Assembly: GCF_005405085.1 (NCBI RefSeq)
Contig: NZ_BJDJ01000012.1
Location: 1-64,000, forward strand
Source of the DNA: Lactiplantibacillus daowaiensis
GTDB taxonomy: Bacteria; Bacillota; Bacilli; Lactobacillales; Lactobacillaceae
Direction: 5' to 3'
Length of the DNA stretch: 64,000 bases
Part shown: piece after piece, positions 26,990-35,044 of the stretch
Numbering within the stretch: the first letter of the stretch is position 1
How the letters are laid out: the number at the start of each line of letters is the position of its first letter
Notes under the pieces: model-generated
What the model was told of the DNA's origin: nothing
Seen by the model: the letters and a program-made list of their open reading frames with translations, nothing else
The model's database searches: none
Position numbers and translations under genes: made by a program

Positions 26990-28147
26990 CTAATCTGTGT
27001 ATATTCGTAACACTCTGCCTTGATCCCATTTCTTAGTCACAACGTTAAACTGCCATTCCGTGTAAGTGTAGCCTGGCGCATGATATTGTTGCCACGTATA
27101 TGTTGCCTTATCACTTGTGCCTTGCATCGGATTAAAGCCATCTATCGGTGCACTAGTACTATAGAAGGTATCTACATCACTAAGTACATCACCGTTTGCC
27201 AAAAAAATAGTATCCCATGGTCCATAGCCTGTATCAACCGTTTTACCATCATGGTCACCAAACAGTGACTGGTGATTATACTCGTCCACCACATAGTGGA
27301 TGTTGGTATATAACTGTCCTTCAATGTAAACACCGGGTGCATATGTCTGGTTGTCATCCAAGTTTTGAAGAAACGTACTACGTTTAACAATATTTAAGCC
27401 ACTATTATTTGACTCAGTATTATTTGAGTCGGAGTTGCCGGTTTCATTAGTTGTCTTATTGCTTTCTGAAAATTTTTCCGTTGTCGTGGTGTTATTGACC
27501 GTCCCAGTTGTGGTAACACTACTATCAGTGGCTGCCTTCAAGTATCCATGCCAAACCCAGCCAGTAGCCTTCCCATCAGCACTAGTCACATAATAATAAA
27601 GGTACTTCTTACCGGCCTTATAGACATACCGTTGCTGGCTTTGCGTATAAGTAGCATCACTATTCAAAGCAACACCATGACTAAATTTCACATAAGCATT
27701 GCTACCATTTAGGCTATAATACTTGCCAGCTTTAGCAACCGCAAGCTTTGTCACGCTCGTACTAGTGGCCGTTGTTGCTTGAAAATTACGACCAACTGCT
27801 AAATATTTACTATTAACCCAGCCGCTCGCACCATTTTTACTGCTCTTAACGTAGTAATACAAATACTGTTTACCATTTTGGGTAAGCTTAGTTTTTTTCG
27901 TGGCTGTCCATGTCGCTTTAGTATAATTTTTCAAGGCATGGTTGGCTTTCAACGTTGCCTTTTTGGTCGTTCCCTTTAATTGATAAGTCTTCCCCGTTTG
28001 CCGTTGTGCATAATAAGCTTTTGCAGCAACCTTAGTAATTTTGCTCCGTTGATACGTGGTAGCCGCATTGGCGGTTAAGGTTGTGGCCCCCATCGCTAAA
28101 GTAGCTAAAACGGTTGCTGATAAAGCTAAAACTTGTTTATTTTTCAT
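26990..28147 (-). CDS. Secreted repeat protein, paralogue B (SH3b/GW-like repeats, Ser/Thr linker)
   Basis: This is a close tandem copy of the next gene: the signal peptide MKNKQVLALSATVLATLAMG is identical and the repeat region very similar (YYAQRQTGKTYQL, GSNAYVKFS, KYLYYYV, GWVWHGYLKA). The linker (Thr/Asn/Glu/Ser, about residues 210-255) and the C-terminal domain are much more divergent, keeping only the layout (YTNIHY, TEWQFNVVTKKWDQ). The ribosome site GGAGGGGAATCAA is the same in both. Wall association by the repeats is inferred. Confidence 0.8.
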   Translation of the reverse strand: MKNKQVLALSATVLATLAMGATTLTANAATTYQRSKITKVAAKAYYAQRQTGKTYQLKGTTKKATLKANHALKNYTKATWTATKKTKLTQNGKQYLYYYVKSSKNGASGWVNSKYLAVGRNFQATTATSTSVTKLAVAKAGKYYSLNGSNAYVKFSHGVALNSDATYTQSQQRYVYKAGKKYLYYYVTSADGKATGWVWHGYLKAATDSSVTTTGTVNNTTTTEKFSESNKTTNETGNSDSNNTESNNSGLNIVKRSTFLQNLDDNQTYAPGVYIEGQLYTNIHYVVDEYNHQSLFGDHDGKTVDTGYGPWDTIFLANGDVLSDVDTFYSTSAPIDGFNPMQGTSDKATYTWQQYHAPGYTYTEWQFNVVTKKWDQGRVLRIYTD

Positions 28148-28173
28148 TTGATTCCCCTCCAAAGTCATCAATG

Positions 28174-28539
28174 CTAACGATGCAAGTCGTCATTAAGTCT
28201 CTTATGGTTGGCACTTAGTTTCCAAGTGGACAAAAAATTTCGATCATCATGTGGGCAATAAGCAAAAGTCCGATATTTATTTTTACCAATTTTTTGATAT
28301 CGTACATTAATCCACGGGTGTGCGGTGGCTAACCACCCCACTGAACGGTCCCAAACAACAATGTGTTTTTTATAAAAATGAATACCAAAGCCCTTTTCAA
28401 CCCATTTGTGCCGTAAGACTTTCGGGGTCCCCGTATGCCAAGCAGCCGCTTGAGCTGTCGGAACTTGATAACTGGCACCCACACCACCTAACATCAGTCC
28501 CAACCCCAATAGCACCGGTAATTGCATCGCTTTTTTCAT
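28174..28539 (-). CDS. Small secreted protein of unknown function
   Basis: The 121 residues begin with a signal peptide (MKKAMQLPVLLGLGLMLGG, cleavage near AQAAA) and continue with AAWHTGTPKVLRHKWVEKG, a pattern found in small secreted lactobacillus proteins, rich in Trp, His, Lys and Tyr. The mature part has about 85 residues with one Cys. It starts 26 bases before paralogue B with a GGAGG site, so the three secreted proteins look like one operon. Confidence 0.7.
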   Translation of the reverse strand: MKKAMQLPVLLGLGLMLGGVGASYQVPTAQAAAWHTGTPKVLRHKWVEKGFGIHFYKKHIVVWDRSVGWLATAHPWINVRYQKIGKNKYRTFAYCPHDDRNFLSTWKLSANHKRLNDDLHR

Positions 28540-28727
28540 TAGTCGTTACGCCTCCAAATAACCTATCGCCGTACTGTTTTATGTCTTGGTAAATGAACAT
28601 AATTAATCGTGCTAAAATGACCGCCGCCATATAGTTCATCACGATAGCCACTCCGCTTTAGAATTCGTACGCCTTCTTTAAAGTAATTGACTTAGTCACA
28701 GCCGTCTCCGCATTTAAGCTTTCCTAA

Positions 28728-29372
28728 TTAATCATCATCTTTAGTAAAGTCATAGGTCACATCACCATTTTGCGTAATGTATAAGTATCGATTCGTATTT
28801 TCAGGATTCATGAATCTGACACGCACATCTCGTGAATCAGTCGGCATTTTCTTAGCCATCTCGGTCGAAATTTTCTTGAATTTGCCGACATAAGACGTCA
28901 ACCGACCGGCACTGATATAGCCATTGACCACATCATCTGCGCGATTATATAAACTCGACCCCGACTTAGCAACGATATCCATGTTATTGTTAGTCTTGTC
29001 ATAATAGACTGTAATGTCATCACCTAAACTATTAGTCGCGACATCATACCCAATATCGGCAATATCTTGTTCGGTAAGATGATTACGTTTATACGTCTGG
29101 TAACCCATCGCACCACCAACTGCGACCAATAAAGCGACGATAATACCAATAATCAGCCATTTCATTTGCCGACTACTTTCTTCATCATCCGGTACCGTCG
29201 TTGCTTGCGCTGCACGTTGCGGCGTTTCAGTTGCTGCTGATGTCGCTTCCGTTTCGTTAGTTGATTCAGTGCTACTTTCAGTAGTTGTCGCATCAGGTTG
29301 TTCAGCGCCACAATTCGTGCAAAATTGCGTTTCGGCTGCTAATTGTTGCCCACATTTAATACAAAACTTCAT
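28728..29372 (-). CDS. Zinc-ribbon membrane protein with extracytoplasmic domain
   Basis: The N terminus is a zinc ribbon with two Cys pairs (FCIKCGQQLA and FCTNCGAEQ). A Thr/Glu/Ala-rich linker, one transmembrane helix (about residues 70-92) and a C-terminal domain of about 120 residues outside the cell follow, with an acidic end (DFTKDDD). I do not recognise the outer domain. It is the last of three zinc-ribbon membrane genes on this strand, 23 bases after the PrsW-type gene. Confidence 0.75.
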   Translation of the reverse strand: MKFCIKCGQQLAAETQFCTNCGAEQPDATTTESSTESTNETEATSAATETPQRAAQATTVPDDEESSRQMKWLIIGIIVALLVAVGGAMGYQTYKRNHLTEQDIADIGYDVATNSLGDDITVYYDKTNNNMDIVAKSGSSLYNRADDVVNGYISAGRLTSYVGKFKKISTEMAKKMPTDSRDVRVRFMNPENTNRYLYITQNGDVTYDFTKDDD

Positions 29373-29395
29373 TACTTTCCACTCCTACTTCCTTT

Positions 29396-30481
29396 TCACG
29401 TTTGTGCTTGTAGCGTTCGAACCTCCCGTAACCCCGCATTGATCAAGACGAGGACGGTAATCCAAGCCACCACGATTAACCCCAGCTGTAAGATCAAGTC
29501 AAAAGGTACCGGCATATCCCAAATCGCATGTAATGCCACCGTCAACCCAAAGAAACGTAAAAACCGACCGTCGCGAAAAACAAGCCCCGTTAGTGATCGA
29601 TCGCCTTTGGCTAAAACAAGCGCGGCCCCATTGATTGCACCCCATAGCGTGTGTGTGCCTAAAGACCCCAAACTCCGGATCAATAAAACCGATAATCCTA
29701 AATCTTGCGCATAGCCAGCTGTTTCAAAGGCCGCAAAACCAGCGCCAACTGCCGCGCCAATGAGTAAGCCATTTAAAATAAAGCGTGCGTTTAACCGACG
29801 AACGTAGTAAGCGATGATAATTAACTTGCCAGTCTCTTCAACCATCGCGACGATAATTGCGGTCACCACCGTTAAATTCTGAACATTGACAAATTGATAT
29901 AGCACCATCGTTGCCAAAACCGCGGCAACACCACCGACCATAAAAATTTTCGTGACTTTAAAGATACTAATGTTACGAAACGTATTCGTTTCAAAAAACA
30001 GCATTAATAACGAAAATGGCACAGCCAGCGCACTCATAAAAATCAGACTAATATACATTTTCTCGCCATTAAACAGAAAAAAACTACCAGCCAAAATGGC
30101 AATCGTCATCGTAAAAATGACAAAAACTCGCGAAAATAACCACGGCTTAACTGGTGAATCACTCACTTGCTGTAACGTCGGCGTCGTGTGACCAGTGCCG
30201 ACAATAAATAGTGTCTCAGCATCGGCTTCCGTATGCCGCTTAAAGACCTCGCTAAACATACTGCCTAATTTAATCGGGACTTTCCGTCGTTGACCGGTCC
30301 AACCATTTAATTGCGTGGTGGCTGAATCAAACATATTTTGATGTGTCACTGGCACCGTTTTAGCAGCTGACGCTGTTGGAGATGCTAATGGTCCGCGAAC
30401 GTCTAAACCACAATGCGTACAAAATCGTTGTGTTGGTGCCACTTGCGCCCCACAATGCGGGCAATAAATAACTTCAGCCAT
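29396..30481 (-). CDS. Zinc-ribbon PrsW-family intramembrane protease
   Basis: Two Cys pairs (YCPHCGAQVA and FCTHCGLDV) form an N-terminal zinc ribbon; a polar linker leads to about eight transmembrane helices. The PrsW (glutamic-type) motifs are present: VEETGKLI, FAAFETAG, GTHTLWG and LHAIWDMP, with the Glu and His residues expected at the active site. In Bacillus subtilis PrsW cuts the anti-sigma factor RsiW; no such target is adjacent here. It follows the DUF805 gene by 6 bases. Confidence 0.85.
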   Translation of the reverse strand: MAEVIYCPHCGAQVAPTQRFCTHCGLDVRGPLASPTASAAKTVPVTHQNMFDSATTQLNGWTGQRRKVPIKLGSMFSEVFKRHTEADAETLFIVGTGHTTPTLQQVSDSPVKPWLFSRVFVIFTMTIAILAGSFFLFNGEKMYISLIFMSALAVPFSLLMLFFETNTFRNISIFKVTKIFMVGGVAAVLATMVLYQFVNVQNLTVVTAIIVAMVEETGKLIIIAYYVRRLNARFILNGLLIGAAVGAGFAAFETAGYAQDLGLSVLLIRSLGSLGTHTLWGAINGAALVLAKGDRSLTGLVFRDGRFLRFFGLTVALHAIWDMPVPFDLILQLGLIVVAWITVLVLINAGLREVRTLQAQT

Positions 30482-30487
30482 GACAAC

Positions 30488-31063
30488 CTAGCCAAAACGA
30501 TTAGCTTGCTCGTCACCAGCTTTGCACAACAACACAATCAGCCAAATCGCACCCACAATTGGAATCAATAAGACCCAATAATAACCAAAAGACCGATTCG
30601 TATCATGCAACCGGCGACTAGCCGCAGACAGTAATGGACAAGTGTAAATCAACACAATTGCGATTAGCAACAAACTACTAAACGTGTCACCAAATGAGTA
30701 GTAAAGCGTCATCGCAATCAAATACAACACGAGGTAGCCTAAATAAGCCCACCAAAAATTAGCCCGACTCATCCGACCACTAAACGTCACATAGTGATTA
30801 AATAGCTCCTTTGTCGCGCCCATAAAACCAAAATTACTTTGGTAATCAGTTTCAGCTGTTGCCGTGGCCGTTGTTGCTTGCCACTGTGCCTGATCATTAG
30901 TACTGGTCGCGGTTCTCATTGGTGTTGGCTGTGCCGATACCGCTTCTGGTGTCACCGTACTCGTCGAATTAGCTGTTGATGTGCCACTTAAATCAAACCC
31001 GCATTTCGGGCAAAAACGGACCTCTTGACTTACCGCTGTCCCGCATTTCGGACAAAAATTCAT
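30488..31063 (-). CDS. Zinc-ribbon DUF805 membrane protein
   Basis: Two Cys pairs (FCPKCGTAVS and FCPKCGFDLS) form an N-terminal zinc ribbon, followed by a Thr/Ser/Ala linker and a DUF805 membrane domain (YVTFSGRMSRANFWWAYLGY, ASRRLHDTNRSFGYYWVLL). Its function is unknown. The start is the ATG at 31063 with GGAGG 9 bases upstream; the frame extends to 31135 without a site. It is the first gene of the zinc-ribbon trio. Confidence 0.85.
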   Translation of the reverse strand: MNFCPKCGTAVSQEVRFCPKCGFDLSGTSTANSTSTVTPEAVSAQPTPMRTATSTNDQAQWQATTATATAETDYQSNFGFMGATKELFNHYVTFSGRMSRANFWWAYLGYLVLYLIAMTLYYSFGDTFSSLLLIAIVLIYTCPLLSAASRRLHDTNRSFGYYWVLLIPIVGAIWLIVLLCKAGDEQANRFG

Positions 31064-31347
31064 ATAAACGCCTCCAAAGTGTTTTACTTTTGCAAACACT
31101 ACAGGATAAACAACTGGTTTTAATCCCCATTTCAACCCCGGTCCCCATCACTGCAACATCACAATATTAATAGCTATCAGGCTGATTAATACAACATTAT
31201 GCCATTATAATCACGACTAGCTTATTTAAAAAATAGTATAAAACACACGTTTTACTTTTGCAACCACTTTTACGCTTTTTTAAGCGGTCAATCCTAGGTG
31301 GGCGTAAGGTTCGTTGCTATACTTGTTAAATATAAGGAGCGAACCGT
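31064..31347. other. Divergent intergenic region of the zinc-ribbon operon and the XRE/S24-like gene
   Basis: An AT-rich stretch that must hold both divergent promoters. TATACT at 31318-31323, preceded by TGC, is a fair -10 for the plus-strand regulator. GGTTCG (31308-31313) and CGAACC (31340-31345) form an inverted pair around that -10, a possible operator. Confidence 0.5.
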
Positions 31348-32010
31348 ATGCAGAATGAAACATTTGGCGATAAGATTAAAAAAATTCGGCTCAGCCATGG
31401 CGACTCGGTACGTAAAGTTGCGATGTATGCCGACATTTCACCATCTTATTATTCGCAAGTTGAAAACAACAAACGTAATATTCCAAAACCAATTAACTTG
31501 CGGAAAATCGCAGCCGGATTACGGATTTCAGAACAAGAAATCTTTAACCTTGCCGGCTTAATTCCAGATTACAAATCAAACGCTGATGAACGTAAAGCGC
31601 AAAAACCACAGAAAATCCAAGTAACCGGTAGTAAACAGCAACTGATTATCCCGGGTGACCAAAACATCCAAACCGCCTTAGCGCCTTATTTCGGTACGAA
31701 AAAAATTGGGACTGTCACTAACTGGCTACGCGTCACCGAATCAGATTTAACCAGTCTTGGCATTTTATCTAACGATGTGGTTGTCATCCAAGCGACGGCC
31801 GAAGATAAAACCCTGCCGCTTCGTAAAGCCACGTTAATTGCGATTAATCTGGATGAAGACCATACCGTTATCCGACAAGCTTATATGCTCGACTACTCAC
31901 ATCTGATGTTGACCCTTGGTGGGATGGGCCAACCACTGTTTATTTCTTGGGCACAATATCTAGATCAATTTGTCGGCAAAGTCATCAATATTTATCGTGA
32001 TTTACACTAA
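31348..32010 (+). CDS. XRE-family regulator with degenerate S24-like C-terminal domain
   Basis: The N-terminal helix-turn-helix (about residues 5-65, SVRKVAMYADISPSYYSQVENNKRNIPK) is typical XRE. The C-terminal half (VTNWLRVTESDLTSLGILSNDVVVIQA...) follows the layout of LexA/phage-repressor S24 folds, but I see no Ala-Gly cleavage site and no Lys where the catalytic base is expected (VIRQA). It is therefore probably a non-cleaving sensor. AAGGAG precedes the ATG. It is divergent from the zinc-ribbon trio, which it may control. Confidence 0.75.
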   Translation: MQNETFGDKIKKIRLSHGDSVRKVAMYADISPSYYSQVENNKRNIPKPINLRKIAAGLRISEQEIFNLAGLIPDYKSNADERKAQKPQKIQVTGSKQQLIIPGDQNIQTALAPYFGTKKIGTVTNWLRVTESDLTSLGILSNDVVVIQATAEDKTLPLRKATLIAINLDEDHTVIRQAYMLDYSHLMLTLGGMGQPLFISWAQYLDQFVGKVINIYRDLH

Positions 32011-32051
32011 AAAGCCCGCCGCATGTCAACCTGACACGCAACGGGCTTTTA
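32009..32051. terminator. Bidirectional terminator between the two regulators
   Basis: AAAAGCCCG (32010-32018) pairs with CGGGCTTTT (32042-32050), with an inner TGTCA/TGACA helix. It serves both converging genes. Confidence 0.82.
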
Positions 32052-32062
32052 GATTGTGTTCA

Positions 32063-32959
32063 TTATGCTTCACGCGCAACTTTTAATGGCGCGATATGAT
32101 ACGTCGCCATATCTTCAATAATCTTTTGGGTCAACTTGGCATTGTGCGTGACTAGACTCAATGCGTAGGCCACATAATAATGGTCATGGGCCGCTTGCAC
32201 ATTGTTTAAGACCACTTCATTGGCCGCCTTTTGCGCATATAGTCGATCCAGCAAATACAGTGACTGACTATCTTGGGCTTTCTTTAGCGCCAAATCAATC
32301 AATTCCAACGCTTCTTGTGGGAAGTTGATTTTCGCATAAAGTTGTGCCGCAGACGCATAAATTAAAATTTCATTTTGTAAGTAATCATCATCGCCAAGTG
32401 GCATATCTTGTGCATCCATCGCATGCAATGTCGCAACGGCTTGCTTGACGAAGATTTCGGCCTTATCATACGACTGCTTGCGTTCATACGCTAAACCGGT
32501 GCCTAACGTAGCTAGAATCGCATACATATCATGACTCGACTTCACAAATTGATTCAACAACATCCCAAAATTAAAAATCGCTTCATCGGGATTGTCATTC
32601 AAAATCAATTGGATATAACCTTCATAGTAATAATATTGTTTTTTATCCGTATTACTACGTAACTGTTTCGGCCGAATTTTTTCAAAAATCGTGGCCGCAT
32701 TAGCCAGTTGGTCATGGCGAATTAAATTATCGATTTTCTTAAATGTCCGATATAATTGATCATCATTTTCAATAATGACCTCAGACAACCGAATCCCCAG
32801 TCGATTACAAATCTTCATCATAATCTTCATACTAGGAATCTTGCTTTTCTTTTCAATTAAACTAATCGTGGCTTGCGTACAAATACCGTCAGCCAATTCC
32901 TTTTGTGACATCCCTTTGCGTTTCCGGAATTGCCGGACCTTTTCTCCCAAAATTCTCAT
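32063..32959 (-). CDS. XRE/TPR transcriptional regulator (Rgg/PlcR-like, RRNPP type)
   Basis: The 298 residues consist of an N-terminal XRE helix-turn-helix (MRILGEKVRQFRKRKGMSQKELADGI) and about 230 residues of TPR-like helical repeats (YEGYIQLILNDNPDEAIFNFG, AQLYAKINFPQEALELIDLALKKA). That layout is shared by PlcR, Rgg and related peptide-sensing regulators. No pheromone gene with a ribosome site is visible nearby, so the ligand is unknown. A promoter lies at 33137-33165, leaving a leader of about 170 bases. Confidence 0.8.
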   Translation of the reverse strand: MRILGEKVRQFRKRKGMSQKELADGICTQATISLIEKKSKIPSMKIMMKICNRLGIRLSEVIIENDDQLYRTFKKIDNLIRHDQLANAATIFEKIRPKQLRSNTDKKQYYYYEGYIQLILNDNPDEAIFNFGMLLNQFVKSSHDMYAILATLGTGLAYERKQSYDKAEIFVKQAVATLHAMDAQDMPLGDDDYLQNEILIYASAAQLYAKINFPQEALELIDLALKKAQDSQSLYLLDRLYAQKAANEVVLNNVQAAHDHYYVAYALSLVTHNAKLTQKIIEDMATYHIAPLKVAREA

Positions 32960-33426
32960 CTTAAACCCCTCTTTTATCGATTGCCGTTAAACCTAACCGT
33001 ACTAATTTTTGTCACCATTTAGCCCGACCCCACTCGCACACTAAATGTTGTTACACCTAATCGATCCTCTGGGAGTACTCAAAATAACTTATTTGCCCCT
33101 ATTTTAATGAATTGGACAATACCAATTACGCATATTATTATATTCAGATAACACATAATACGCAAGAAATAAGATTAATTCTTATTTAATATTAAGTTAT
33201 ATCATGGTTAATACTAAACGTCACTCAGAAATTATCACGCCCTCCGCTTAGTTATCTGAACTAAACTACCCGTTGTTAAGTGAACCACCAACCCGATTAA
33301 AAGCGATTCATCACTTGGTTTAGCTCACTTTAAGGCCGTCAAACAAAGGCGCTCATCATTTTCCTAAATACTAGCGTTTAATCGGTCTAGCGACTACACC
33401 ACCACCCTAAATTAGGGTTAATAAAC
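32960..33426. other. 467-base AT-rich intergenic region upstream of the XRE/TPR regulator
   Basis: No gene is visible. It holds the regulator's promoter (33137-33165) and a perfect 10-base inverted pair, TTCAGATAAC at 33143-33152 and GTTATCTGAA at 33251-33260. Short frames such as a 15-codon one near 33204 lack ribosome sites. Confidence 0.6.
33137..33165 (-). promoter_or_regulatory. Promoter of the XRE/TPR regulator
   Basis: Minus-strand TTGCGT (33160-33165), 17-base spacer, TATAAT (33137-33142). The spacer contains one arm of the TTCAGATAAC inverted pair, so a protein bound there would block RNA polymerase. Confidence 0.75.
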
Positions 33427-34971
33427 TTATAACCAACTAACGACCCAGTTAATAAGTTGATACGTATAAACCAAACGTGGCCCCTGCATCAAATGGCGTA
33501 ATTTGCCGGGCCGGTTCGTAATTAGACCAGTTGCCCCCAGTGTCGTCAATCGTTGCATCGCTAGCGGCCGATCAACCGTCCATAAGTAAACTGGTTTTCC
33601 TTGTCGTTTCGCTGCCGCTAGTTGCTCCCGCGTTACGGTTAACGCTTGGAGGGAATAAAAATCAGCCGCATTCTTTTGAAAATCAGTGAGATAAAACGGC
33701 GTGATAAAGCCAACCCTTAACTGCGGTGCTTGTCGTTTCAGACGGGCCACAACGGCATAATCCAACGAATGGACCTGATCTTGATGTTGCGACAAGCGCC
33801 GACCATACTTATCAGCAAATGCCGGCATTAATTCATCTGCTGGTCCCAACGCCTTAATTTCCACCAACAATGGTTGCTGCAAGTGATGGGCAGTCTTTAA
33901 ATAATGACTGAACGTACTTAACCGACCATGTTGCCCGTTTTCTAGCAGCGGTAGGCCAGCTAGTTGATTGAGCTGATAATCACTAACTGGCCCACGCCGA
34001 TCGGCTAGATGATCAAGGGTCGGGTCATGCATCACGACCCACTGGTGATCGGCGGTCGGTTGGATATCCATCTCGACAGCTGCCGGTTGTGTTGCTTTAA
34101 CGGTCCGTTTAAGCGCCGTCGTGGTGTTTTGAACGCCATTGTGACCATTCACCCCCCGATGGGCGATAACTGCTGGTGCCGCCAAATTAGTCCCATTTAA
34201 CCACCAAATGGCCAAGCCTAAGCTAAGGATGAGATAGCCCCCATGACGCCAAGCGTGTGGCCGGGTGCTCACTGGGCATTTTAGCCAACGTTGTAACCCA
34301 CCAGCAAACCAACACCACATGTCCCACTGCACGCCAGTGACGACCAACACTGCCATTCCTAAACCAGCTAAGCGACTGACCCGTTCAACCATGGCAACCA
34401 CACCGATCCCCATGCCGACTAACACTAGCCAGCCAAGCACACCACCAAGCAAGCGGCATAAGCGCCAAACCACTGGCCAAAATGGGGTATGCCAGCCAGT
34501 CAACCACCAAGCACGCCAAGTTGTCAGCTGACGCAACTGTTGACCAAAACTTGGCAGCCATTTCCATGAGACGACCCATAACACCGCCCACAAACTACCG
34601 ACGATTGGTAGCCACTGATAGCGGGTCATAAATAGCCAATTTTGAAATGCGGCCGGTAAGCTGACACTGGCCTGCAGGGTGGCTAAATAGCCACCCCAAC
34701 CAAGTGGCAACCAGATTAAAGCGAACATTAATTGTAAGGTCCATAAATAACCGAGTTGACGCTTAGACCGCACTTGATGGCTTAACCGACCAGTCAGCCA
34801 GGGTAGCCAACCGCTCAAAATACCCAAACCAACTAATGTTAACCAGCCACCAACTTGTACCCCTAACACTTTAACTAGTACGGCTAAACTTAACCCAGCT
34901 AGCCAGCCTAACCAAGCCTCGCCAGTTAAACTATGTTGTCCTAGTTGTCGGCACTCCCAATAGCGCCGCAT
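33427..34971 (-). CDS. Membrane-anchored glycerophosphodiester phosphodiesterase
   Basis: The first 270 residues or so are a Trp-rich polytopic membrane domain (GDPD membrane domain type). The C-terminal GDPD domain has HRG in VIAHRGVNG, the metal motif VEMDIQ and the second catalytic His in WVVMHDPTLD. The usual ENT after HRG reads QNT, which may be a trait of this subfamily. It would cleave glycerophosphodiesters, perhaps from lipoteichoic acid. The start at 34971 follows GGGGAGG; the frame continues to 35031 through a terminator. Confidence 0.87.
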   Translation of the reverse strand: MRRYWECRQLGQHSLTGEAWLGWLAGLSLAVLVKVLGVQVGGWLTLVGLGILSGWLPWLTGRLSHQVRSKRQLGYLWTLQLMFALIWLPLGWGGYLATLQASVSLPAAFQNWLFMTRYQWLPIVGSLWAVLWVVSWKWLPSFGQQLRQLTTWRAWWLTGWHTPFWPVVWRLCRLLGGVLGWLVLVGMGIGVVAMVERVSRLAGLGMAVLVVTGVQWDMWCWFAGGLQRWLKCPVSTRPHAWRHGGYLILSLGLAIWWLNGTNLAAPAVIAHRGVNGHNGVQNTTTALKRTVKATQPAAVEMDIQPTADHQWVVMHDPTLDHLADRRGPVSDYQLNQLAGLPLLENGQHGRLSTFSHYLKTAHHLQQPLLVEIKALGPADELMPAFADKYGRRLSQHQDQVHSLDYAVVARLKRQAPQLRVGFITPFYLTDFQKNAADFYSLQALTVTREQLAAAKRQGKPVYLWTVDRPLAMQRLTTLGATGLITNRPGKLRHLMQGPRLVYTYQLINWVVSWL

Positions 34972-34993
34972 ATTAAAACCTCCCCGTTTATGT

Positions 34994-35027
34994 AAAAAAA
35001 GGTGGTTGGAATTAAATCCCAACCACC
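34994..35027 (-). terminator. Terminator after ddl
   Basis: GGTGGTTGG (35001-35009) pairs with CCAACCACC (35019-35027), seven T on the minus strand. Confidence 0.9.
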
Positions 35028-35044
35028 ACAACGTTAACGCTAGT

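Noticed and set aside
28397-28651. 84-codon minus-strand frame starting with a hydrophobic peptide (MNYMAAVILARLIMFIYQ) upstream of the small secreted protein
   Set aside because: More than half of it overlaps the signal-peptide gene in another frame, and its ribosome site is weak. A short peptide there cannot be excluded.
32960-33426. Possible pheromone gene for the RRNPP-type regulator
   Set aside because: The short frames found on both strands (for example 15 codons near 33204 and 14 codons on the minus strand near 33020) have no ribosome site and no hydrophobic secretion-like character.
33427-34971. Loss of function of the GDPD because the ENT motif reads QNT
   Set aside because: The two catalytic His contexts and the EMD metal motif are intact, and QNT may be normal in this membrane-anchored subfamily.
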